Part shown: positions 55,285 through 61,215 of the stretch, piece after piece
Layout of the letters: every line of letters starts with the position of its first letter
How positions within the stretch are numbered: position 1 is the stretch's first letter
NCBI GenBank assembly: GCA_007120035.1
Contig: SKON01000080.1
Span: 1-61,215, forward strand
From: Myxococcales bacterium
GTDB lineage: Bacteria; Myxococcota_A; Bradymonadia; Bradymonadales; Bradymonadaceae
DNA length: 61,215 nucleotides
Direction of reading: 5' to 3'
Made by a program: the position numbers and the translations under genes
Notes under the pieces: generated by a model
Told to the model about the DNA's origin: nothing
What the model saw: only the letters and a program-made list of their open reading frames with translations
Databases searched by the model: none

Positions 55285-56112
55285 GTGAAGAAAGCCCTTT
55301 TTCTAGCGATGGCAGCCCTCTTGTGGGCCTGCGGCGGTGACGACGACCTGCGAGTCGTCTCCGCCGGCGGCTCCTTTACCTGCACCCTCTCCGAGGGGGG
55401 CGACGTGAACTGCTGGGGTTGGAGCGACGAGGGTCGCACCAGCCCCCCCGACGGGGTGTACCGGGAGCTCTCAGCCGGATCGGCCCACGCCTGCGCCCTC
55501 GACGACGACGGCCGGGCCCACTGCTGGGGCCTCGACGATGACGGCCGGACCAACCCTCCGGACGAGACCTTCCAACAGATCTCAGCGGGCTTCTTTCACA
55601 CCTGCGCCCTCGATGACGCCGGCCGGGCCCGGTGCTGGGGCGGAAACGACGGTGGGCAGGCGTCCCCGCCGGGGGTGACCTTTCGGCAGGTCTCGGCGGG
55701 GCTGATGCACTCCTGTGGGGTCCGCACCGACGGGGAACTCCAATGCTGGGGCTCCCCCGTCGACGGGGTCCTCTCCACACCATCGGGGTCCTTCGAGATG
55801 GTGTCCGTGGCCAACGGCTTCGCCTGCGCCCTGGCCACCGACGGGTCGATTCAATGCTGGGGTTCCGACAACCACGGCCGCCTCGACACCCCCTCGGGCG
55901 CCTTCCAGGAGGTCTCGGCGGGCAGCAACTTCGCCTGCGCCCTCTCCACCGGCGGCGACGTGACCTGCTGGGGGCGGGACCAGCACGGACAGACCCAGGC
56001 CGCCGCCGGGCAGTTCCGCTCCGTCTCGGCCGGCCAGACCCACGCCTGCGCCGCCGCCGCCGATGAAGTGCAGTGCTGGGGCGCCGACGACCAGGGGCAG
56101 CTCCGTGAGTGA
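55285..56112 (+). CDS. RCC1-repeat lipoprotein
   Basis: A 275-residue lipoprotein (MKKALFLAMAALLWAC, Cys16) that is nothing but RCC1-like blades: seven or so repeats of V-S-A-G-x-x-F/H-x-C-A-L-x-x-x-G-x-x-x-C-W-G. Each blade has a Cys pair that could form a disulfide. Between blades the usual G-Q-L-G is replaced by D-G-R-x-x-P-P, a variant form. Start is GTG with AGGAGAG upstream. The role of such extracellular propellers is unknown. Its stop overlaps the prmC start by 8 bp, an odd coupling of a surface protein with a translation-factor methylase. Confidence 0.85.
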   Translation: MKKALFLAMAALLWACGGDDDLRVVSAGGSFTCTLSEGGDVNCWGWSDEGRTSPPDGVYRELSAGSAHACALDDDGRAHCWGLDDDGRTNPPDETFQQISAGFFHTCALDDAGRARCWGGNDGGQASPPGVTFRQVSAGLMHSCGVRTDGELQCWGSPVDGVLSTPSGSFEMVSVANGFACALATDGSIQCWGSDNHGRLDTPSGAFQEVSAGSNFACALSTGGDVTCWGRDQHGQTQAAAGQFRSVSAGQTHACAAAADEVQCWGADDQGQLRE

Positions 56113-57007
56113 TCGGAGCGACACCTGGACCATCCTCCGGATCCTGGAGTGGACCACGAGCTTCCTCACGGAACGAGGCAGCGAGTCTCCGCGCCTGGAC
56201 GCCGAGCTCCTTCTCGGGCATGTCCTCGACCTGGAACGGATCCACCTCTACACCCAATTCGACCGGCCCCTGATCCCCGAAGAGCTGGCCGAGTACCGAG
56301 CCCTGATCAAGCGCCGGGCCGCCGGCGAGCCCGTGGCCTACCTCACGGGGGAGCGAGCGTTCTGGACGCTGGACCTGCTCGTCGACGGCCGAGTCCTGAT
56401 CCCCAGGCCCGACACGGAGACTCTGGTGGAGGCGGCCCTCTCCATCGCCGACGACAGCCCCGCTACCGTGATCGACGTCGGCACCGGCAGCGGCGCTATC
56501 GCCCTGGCCCTGGCCTCGGAGCGCCCCACCTGGTCTGTGATCGCCACCGACGTCAGCGAAGACGCCCTGGAGGTAGCCCGCGAGAACCGCGCTCGGACGG
56601 GCCTGGACGAGCGGGTCGAGATGGTCCGCGGCCATCTCCTCGAGCCCGTCAAGCTCGACGTCTTCCCCATAGATATGGTCGTCTCCAACCCTCCCTACGT
56701 CGCTGAATCAGAGCGCGACGAGGTGGGCCCCGGCGTCCTGGAGTACGAACCCACGGGGGCTCTCTTCGCCGGCCCCGACGGCCTGGACGTGATCACAGAG
56801 CTCGTCCCCGCCGCCTTCGACGCCCTCCGACCCGGCGGGTACCTCCTGGTCGAGATGGGCTACCGCCAGGGCCCGGCGGTGACCGCCATCTTCGAGGAGG
56901 CCGGCTTCGTCGATGTCTCGATCCGCAGAGATCTGGGTGGTCGGGATCGAGTCGTCTCCGGCCGCCGACCTGAACCCGGCCGCCGACCTGAACAGGGGGC
57001 TCCGTGA
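56105..57007 (+). CDS. prmC: Release-factor glutamine N5-methyltransferase
   Basis: A 300-residue SAM-dependent enzyme that methylates the GGQ glutamine of RF1/RF2. The N-terminal helical domain begins LRILEWTTSFLTERGSESPRLDAELLL. The LTGERAFW and RVLIPRPDTE segments are followed by the SAM-binding VIDVGTGSGAIALALA and the catalytic VVSNPPYV (NPPY). GTG at 56105 is supported by AGGGG upstream; an earlier frame start would sit inside the RCC1 gene. The last ~15 residues are an Arg/Pro-rich tail (GRRPEPGRRPEQGAP), not typical of the family. Confidence 0.9.
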   Translation: MSDRSDTWTILRILEWTTSFLTERGSESPRLDAELLLGHVLDLERIHLYTQFDRPLIPEELAEYRALIKRRAAGEPVAYLTGERAFWTLDLLVDGRVLIPRPDTETLVEAALSIADDSPATVIDVGTGSGAIALALASERPTWSVIATDVSEDALEVARENRARTGLDERVEMVRGHLLEPVKLDVFPIDMVVSNPPYVAESERDEVGPGVLEYEPTGALFAGPDGLDVITELVPAAFDALRPGGYLLVEMGYRQGPAVTAIFEEAGFVDVSIRRDLGGRDRVVSGRRPEPGRRPEQGAP

Positions 57008-57342
57008 AGCCCGTCGACACCTCCGGTTGCGACGTGCATGTGCTCGTCTGCGTGAACCGCCGCGACGGCTCGTCCATGCCCTCCTGCTGCCGCGACGGCC
57101 AGGAAGCCGGCGAGGAGGTCTACGAGGCGCTTCGGGCCTGGATCGAGGCCGAGGGGCTCTTGACCCGGGTGTGGCTCACCCGGACGGCCTGCCTGGGGTG
57201 GTGCCATCGCGACGGCGCCACCCTGGTCTTCTACCCCGAGGGAGCCTGGTACCGAGGCGTCACCGCCGAGGATTGTCCGGCGCTGATCGAGAAGCACATC
57301 GCGGCCGCGGTGGGCTCCGGTGGCGCCGTCGACGGCGGATGA
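57004..57342 (+). CDS. Thioredoxin-fold 2Fe-2S ferredoxin
   Basis: A 112-residue protein of the thioredoxin-like [2Fe-2S] ferredoxin family. HVLVCVNRR and PSCCRDGQEAG, then TRTACLGWCHRDGATLVFYPEGAWY, supply the four cluster Cys (one or two near residues 16 and 28-29, and a C-x3-C pair). Its ATG overlaps the prmC stop (ATGA). There is no signal, so it is cytoplasmic. Electron partners are unknown. The last ~12 residues (GSGGAVDGG) are low complexity and lead into the repeat region. Confidence 0.82.
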   Translation: MKPVDTSGCDVHVLVCVNRRDGSSMPSCCRDGQEAGEEVYEALRAWIEAEGLLTRVWLTRTACLGWCHRDGATLVFYPEGAWYRGVTAEDCPALIEKHIAAAVGSGGAVDGG

Positions 57343-57360
57343 CGGTCCGGCGACGAAGGA

Positions 57361-57450
57361 CGTCGGGGTTGGTGGCGACGGATCCCGATACGTCGGGGTT
57401 CGCGACGGCATTGTTCGTGGCGTCCGGGTTTGCGACGGGTCATTTCCGAA
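57361..57450. repeat. Phased 30-bp repeats, left array
   Basis: Three units start at 57361, 57391 and 57421 with CGTCGGGGTT or CGTCCGGGTT followed by G-C-GACGG. Each unit holds a small dyad (CGTCG...CGACG). The phase is exactly 30 bp, and the array is the inverse of that at 57786-57920. Confidence 0.75.
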
Positions 57451-57799
57451 CACAGTACAGGGCCCCCACGGTCTACCCCCGGACAAGCCCGGGGGCTATA
57501 AAGTAGTGGGGCTTCACAGGGGCCAAGGCCCCGTTCCGCCGGGGGCGTTGGAACGACGGGGTCTTCCGTTGAAGGATCGCCAATTCACGGCGGGACCTCC
57601 CAGACGGCGCGAACAACCTGGCGTCCTCGGGCTCGCCACGGTTCCTTTGTTCCGGGTCGCCACGTCGGTTCAAAACATTGCGGCGGAGCGGCCCCCTGGG
57701 GCCTGCGTAGCCCCACTACCTATAGCCCCCGGGCTTGTCCGGGGGTAGACCGTGGGGGCCCTGTACTCTGCTCGGAAATGACCCGCCGCAAACCCCGAC
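57422..57799. repeat. Palindromic element family 2, full copy
   Basis: Arms at 57422-57513 and 57709-57799 are near-perfect inverted repeats matching the arms at 48618-49036. The ~195-bp centre is the reverse complement of the other copy's centre, with well conserved ends and a diverged middle. It fills most of the gap between the 2Fe-2S gene and the methyltransferase fusion gene. No gene is seen. Confidence 0.8.
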
Positions 57800-57920
57800 C
57801 TCCCGATATCCTTCGCCGCTCACCCCGACGCGACGATCAATGCCGACGCAAACCCCGACGTCCCGATATCCTTCGCCGCAAACCCCGACGTCCCGATATC
57901 CTTTGCGGCCATCCCCGATC
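57786..57920. repeat. Phased 30-bp repeats, right array
   Basis: Four full units and a partial one, each close to CCGCAAACCCCGAC + GTCCCGATATCCTTCG. The second unit is the most diverged. Because the units differ only slightly along their whole length there are no unique spacers, so this is a tandem repeat rather than CRISPR. From 57921 to 58034 I see nothing definite. Confidence 0.75.
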
Positions 57921-58034
57921 GAGGTTGATCCCCCCCACTCTGTGACTACAGTTGACGCCATGCGTCAAACCCCTGTCTAATAAGGCGCCGCAAAAATGAA
58001 ACGCTTCCACTGAATCTCAGAACGGATGGGTGCA

Positions 58035-59357
58035 ATGGCGAAAAAGAAAGCGACGGTCCTCGAGGAGCTCGAACGAGTTCGGTTCATCGGTCCCGCCCTG
58101 GCGGAGGCTCTCTACACCGACCATAAGGTTCGGTCCCTGAACGACCTCATCGCCGTCGGCGACGACGGCAAGCTCACCGACCTCCAAGGGGTGGGCAAAA
58201 AGAAAGCCCAGACCATCCTGAGCTCCGCCCGTCGGCTCGCCGAAGCCGAGCCCCCGAAGAAGCCGGCTGCTAAGAAACCGGCTGCTAAGAAGCCGGCTGC
58301 CAAGAAGCCGGCTGCCAAGAAGCCCGCAGAGAAGCCGGCCCCCAAGACGACTCCAAAGAAAGAGCCGGCCGCAAAGAAACCGGCCGCTAAGAAACCGGCC
58401 GCTAAGAAACCCAGCCCCCCGACCCCCGTGGCCGCCGCGGCCACCGAGGTGGTCACCCCCGAGGCGCCCAAAGAAGACCGGACCAACGGCAAGACCCCAC
58501 CGAAGATCTCCACGAGCGTGATCCCCAAGTCGCTCCACGAGCGGTTCGTCGAGACCCTCCGGTGCCCGGCCTGCGGCCACGACTCCTTCGACGAGGACGC
58601 CACGACCCTGACCTGCCAGGCCTGTCAGCGGCAGTTCAACTTCCAGAACGGTATCGCCGATCTGGCGCCGCCCCACGTGCCCACCCGGTCGATGACCCAG
58701 AAGTTGATGGAGAGTCGGTTCTACGCCCAGCTCTACGAGGAGTTCATGCGTCCCCGCCTCACCAACGTGGTGAGCAACCGGAGCATGCGCGAAGAATACC
58801 GCCTGGCCGCGGACTTCCTGGACATCGACTCCGACACTCGCCTCCTCGACGTGGGCTGCGGCACGGGGAACTTCACCCGGTACTTCGCCCAGCGGATCGG
58901 CCTGGCCGAGACCGCCGAGACTCGGGGCGACCTGCCCCTGGTGGTCGGCATGGACCTCTCCTGGCCGATGCTCGAGAACGCCCGCCGCAACATCCGCCAG
59001 GAGAACCTCGACGGAAAGGTCTTCCTCCTCCGCGGCGACGGCACCCGGATCCCCGTGCGCCGAGGGGCCTTCAACCGCCTCCACTGCGCCGGCACCCTCC
59101 ACCTGATGAACGACATCGACGAGGCCCTCCGCAACTTCGCCCGGGTCCTGGAGCCCGACGGGGTCTGCGTGATCGGCTCCTTCATCCTCGGCAAGGGGCT
59201 GATCCGACGGTTCGTCAAACGAGCCGCCGAGTTCCCCACCCGCTTCCACTGGTTCTCCCGCGAGGAGCTCCACCGACGGATCGAGCGGGCCGGCTTCGAG
59301 GTCCTCGACGACAGCGTCTCCGGCGACGCCATCACCCTGAAGGCCCGACGGATCTGA
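58035..59357 (+). CDS. Methyltransferase with HhH domain, histone-H1-like linker and zinc ribbon
   Basis: A 440-residue multidomain protein. Residues ~5-68 resemble a helix-hairpin-helix DNA-binding domain (VRFIGPALAEALY; LTDLQGVGKKKAQTIL). Residues ~75-125 are a Lys/Ala/Pro tract of AAKKP units like histone H1 or AlgP. Residues ~175-205 form a C-x2-C...C-x2-C zinc ribbon (RCPACGHDSF; TCQACQRQFNF), Trm112-like. The rest is a class I SAM methyltransferase (LLDVGCGTGNFTRYF, VVGMDLSWPML, RLHCAGTLHLMNDID). ATG 58035 (MAKKKATV) is preferred over 58026. The substrate is unknown; the tail suggests action on or near DNA. Confidence 0.85.
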   Translation: MAKKKATVLEELERVRFIGPALAEALYTDHKVRSLNDLIAVGDDGKLTDLQGVGKKKAQTILSSARRLAEAEPPKKPAAKKPAAKKPAAKKPAAKKPAEKPAPKTTPKKEPAAKKPAAKKPAAKKPSPPTPVAAAATEVVTPEAPKEDRTNGKTPPKISTSVIPKSLHERFVETLRCPACGHDSFDEDATTLTCQACQRQFNFQNGIADLAPPHVPTRSMTQKLMESRFYAQLYEEFMRPRLTNVVSNRSMREEYRLAADFLDIDSDTRLLDVGCGTGNFTRYFAQRIGLAETAETRGDLPLVVGMDLSWPMLENARRNIRQENLDGKVFLLRGDGTRIPVRRGAFNRLHCAGTLHLMNDIDEALRNFARVLEPDGVCVIGSFILGKGLIRRFVKRAAEFPTRFHWFSREELHRRIERAGFEVLDDSVSGDAITLKARRI

Positions 59358-59387
59358 CTCGCCATTGGTCGAATGACGCCATCCTCC

Positions 59388-59930
59388 TCAGACCAGCTCC
59401 GGGCCCACCGACGCTTCTGGGGTGACCGCGGTCCCCAGAGCCTTCTGCACGGCCGCTCGCAAGACGTCCCCGTCGGGGGCGTCCCGGCGGCCGACGACGG
59501 CGATACGGATATGGGCCAGGTCGTCGTGTTCGGCGACCCTGGCGCAGAGGCTCTGGATTTCCAGGCCGTCGACCCGGGCGTCGAAAATGGCGCCATCGGG
59601 GCGCCACTGCCCGAGGCGGAGGATGGCGTCCGTGGCGTCGTCGGTCATCTCGAGGTCGACGTCGTCGCCGATGGCCCGGGGGATGGCCGTGGCGACCTGG
59701 GGGTCGGTGGTGACGACCAGGAGCCGCGGCCGCGGCGCTTCGAAGGGGTTGGGCATGTTGTGGCGTCGCAAGAATGCGTCCACCACCTCCCGGGGGATCC
59801 GGTGATGGCCGCCGGGGGTCCGAAAGGACTTCAGCTCCCCCTGGTCGATCCAATTCTTGATCGACGTGATGTTGGCGTTGCAGATCTTGGCGACTTCAAA
59901 GGTCGTGAACACTTCCTTGGTCAAATCCAT
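59388..59930 (-). CDS. Excisionase/BldC-like HTH regulator with receiver-like domain
   Basis: A 180-residue protein. The N-terminus FTTFEVAKICNANITSIKNWIDQGELKSF with RTPGGHHRI is a MerR-type / excisionase winged helix that reads DNA bases with a TPGGHHR wing. After a short linker, residues ~68-150 (RPRLLVVTTDPQVATAI; DGAIFDARVDG) resemble a response-regulator receiver, with a possible phospho-Asp in IFDAR, but other receiver acids are not obvious. A strong AGGAGGG precedes ATG 59930. It is convergent with the methyltransferase fusion gene. Confidence 0.78.
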   Translation of the reverse strand: MDLTKEVFTTFEVAKICNANITSIKNWIDQGELKSFRTPGGHHRIPREVVDAFLRRHNMPNPFEAPRPRLLVVTTDPQVATAIPRAIGDDVDLEMTDDATDAILRLGQWRPDGAIFDARVDGLEIQSLCARVAEHDDLAHIRIAVVGRRDAPDGDVLRAAVQKALGTAVTPEASVGPELV

Positions 59931-60010
59931 CGGGGCCCTCCTGGCGTCCGTCCAGTCCTGCGCCCCCCCGGTACGCTTCAACCGCCGAAGATAACCCCGG
60001 TGAAGAAATG

Positions 60011-61215
60011 TCAATCGCAGGGGAGGTTCGCCTCGCCGGGGGTCCCGTATTTTGGCTCCCCGTCTGCCGATCCTTCGGTGTACTGGTGGGCCGCCTCGGT
60101 CGGCGTGGCGCACCAGTTGACGTCCAGGTCGTTGGCCTCGGTCAAGAAGTTTACATCCTTCTGCCAGGACACGCCGAGCTCCACGTGGCGCTGGGAGTAC
60201 TCCACCCAATCCGTGGCCATTCCCCGGCAGTGCAGGGTGAGCTCGCCGCCGGTGTTCAGCAACGCGAAGGGGAGCACCAGGGCGTTGGAGAGATCGGCGT
60301 CGCCGCCGGGGCTGCTGGTCAGCAGGAGATACTCTCCTGCCCCCACCCGAGTCCCGGCGGGGAAGTAGAACTCCAGCTCGTCGCGATAGAGGACACACCC
60401 GCCCAGGTCGGTCTCATCACCGCCATTGTAGAGCTCGATGTACTCGCCGGGATCGTCGTTTCCAGCCTGATACCGGGCCATGATCTCCGAGAAGTACACC
60501 TGGGGTCTCGGCTCCGTCGGCAGGGCCTCCACGCCCCAGGTCAACTCGTCGGCCGACAAGGGCTCGGTGGTGGAGATCACCAGGTTCATCTCGGTGGGCA
60601 AGGGCCCGAGACTGGACACGAAATCAAAAGACTCCGTGGGAAACTCCACCCCGGCGGCCCGAAGCGAGTAGTTGGAGATCCACAGGCCCTCCTCCCGCAG
60701 GGGGATTTCCACTGCCTCGTCCACGAGGATCGCTCGAGACTCTTCATGGGGAACCACCAGAGCGATCTCCGTGGACAGCGCCGGCGGCGAGAGCTTCACC
60801 ATCCGGGGGCCCAGCTCGCCACCCCACTGCAGGGTCACCTCATAGTGGTAGGGATAATCACCGGCGAAGTAGTCATTGTACTCCTCGGCGACCTCCGCCG
60901 AGGCTTCCCCGAGGGTCACCGACGACGCCTCCATCGGCCGCTGGGGGACGAACTCACTGGCGTATCGCACGTAGGTGGACTCGTTCCCCGTGCACACCCA
61001 CTCGCCACGATCGTCGTCGACCTCTTCGCAGACCTTGGAGCGCAGGCATTGATCCTCCTCGTCCCACTCAAAGTCCTGGGGTCCCCGAGACACGATCCCC
61101 TCGACGGTCCCCGTAGAGGCGTTCACGATCGCCCCGCCGGAGCTGCCCGGGAAGGAGTCTGTGCTGTCCGTGAAGAAGTGGGGGAAGTTCTGAGCGATGG
61201 CGCCGACGGTACTGA
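60011..61215 (-). CDS. Secreted trypsin-like serine protease with lamin-tail domain, C-terminal part
   Basis: The frame is open to the right edge, so the beginning is missing. Near the edge DSFPGSSGGAIVN is the active-site serine motif (G-x-S-G-G) of S1 chymotrypsin-like proteases, followed by GTVEGIVSRG. The middle ~200 residues are beta-rich and unrecognised. At about residues 235-330 of the visible part, VYFSEIMARYQAGNDDPGEY with IELYNGGDETDLGGCVLY and the later YLLLTSSPGG is a lamin-tail domain, common in secreted bacterial proteins. The catalytic His and Asp must lie outside the window. Probably exported. Confidence 0.78.
   Translation of the reverse strand, partial: STVGAIAQNFPHFFTDSTDSFPGSSGGAIVNASTGTVEGIVSRGPQDFEWDEEDQCLRSKVCEEVDDDRGEWVCTGNESTYVRYASEFVPQRPMEASSVTLGEASAEVAEEYNDYFAGDYPYHYEVTLQWGGELGPRMVKLSPPALSTEIALVVPHEESRAILVDEAVEIPLREEGLWISNYSLRAAGVEFPTESFDFVSSLGPLPTEMNLVISTTEPLSADELTWGVEALPTEPRPQVYFSEIMARYQAGNDDPGEYIELYNGGDETDLGGCVLYRDELEFYFPAGTRVGAGEYLLLTSSPGGDADLSNALVLPFALLNTGGELTLHCRGMATDWVEYSQRHVELGVSWQKDVNFLTEANDLDVNWCATPTEAAHQYTEGSADGEPKYGTPGEANLPCD

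Noticed and set aside
57786-57920. Possible CRISPR array (regular 30-bp spacing)
   Set aside because: The units are similar over their whole length, there are no unique spacers, and no cas genes are nearby. It is a tandem repeat.
57320-57980. Open frames encoding QTPTSRYPSP-type repeats
   Set aside because: They are translations of the 30-bp non-coding repeat; no start signal or conserved protein is evident.

Overview
The window is GC-rich (roughly two thirds G+C) chromosomal DNA from a Gram-negative bacterium. It encodes many lipoproteins with signal-peptidase-II boxes, Cys-paired RCC1-repeat and Asp-rich surface lipoproteins, a Ser/Thr kinase fused to an AAA ATPase and TPRs, a TonB-dependent receptor with its own TonB-like domain, and FHA and HEAT proteins. 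This repertoire suggests Myxococcota or a neighbour, perhaps Bradymonadales. That placement is inferred from gene content, not from a marker tree.

Layout. 1-6543: envelope genes (lipoproteins, zinc-ribbon membrane protein, FadL-like porin, lipase-like hydrolase coupled to a HEAT-repeat lipoprotein, DUF547 protein). 6544-13806: repeats, superoxide dismutase, a large kinase-ATPase-TPR sensor divergent from a diguanylate cyclase, and a Big2/RCC1 lipoprotein. 13925-24215: phospholipase-D-like and Cys-rich lipoproteins, lspA, a DUF6159 membrane protein, ppx, and a lipoprotein coupled to a TonB receptor fusion. 24275-28155: an aldehyde dehydrogenase/DUF779 operon with a sigma-54 type promoter facing a divergent AcoR-like activator. 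28169-33559: lipoproteins and an HTH regulator. 33574-40985: a metal-efflux island made of a BlaI-like repressor, a His-rich M56 (BlaR1-like) membrane protease, a TolC-type protein, an adaptor with an extreme His-rich tract and an HME-type RND pump. 41049-44450: a beta-lactamase-fold protein without its catalytic residues, a decayed VWA/FHA locus, and a ferredoxin with a Trp-rich protein. 44549-48268: a MacA/FtsX/LolD-type ABC exporter and a lipoprotein. 49171-57342: tRNA-Leu, tig-clpP-clpX-lon, an RCC1 lipoprotein, prmC and a 2Fe-2S protein. 58035-61215: an unusual methyltransferase fusion, an excisionase-like regulator, and a secreted protease with a lamin-tail domain cut by the right edge.

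Interspersed repeats are a strong theme. One family is a ~250-310 bp element with ~80-90 bp inverted arms (2797, 17249, fragment 13809). A second is a ~380-420 bp palindromic element embedded in phased 30-bp repeats (48618, 57422, with a 94-bp solo hairpin at 42421 that abuts a truncated gene). A third is a 109-bp tandem repeat (6560) whose hairpin recurs at 30197.

The most promising system is the metal-efflux island. The repressor gene and the efflux operon each carry the same 23-bp palindrome. The membrane protease has two His-rich segments where BlaR1 would carry its ligand sensor. The whole cassette is bracketed by ~87-bp degenerate direct repeats of a lipoprotein gene's 3' end. All functional statements come from reading motifs by eye; no database search was run.
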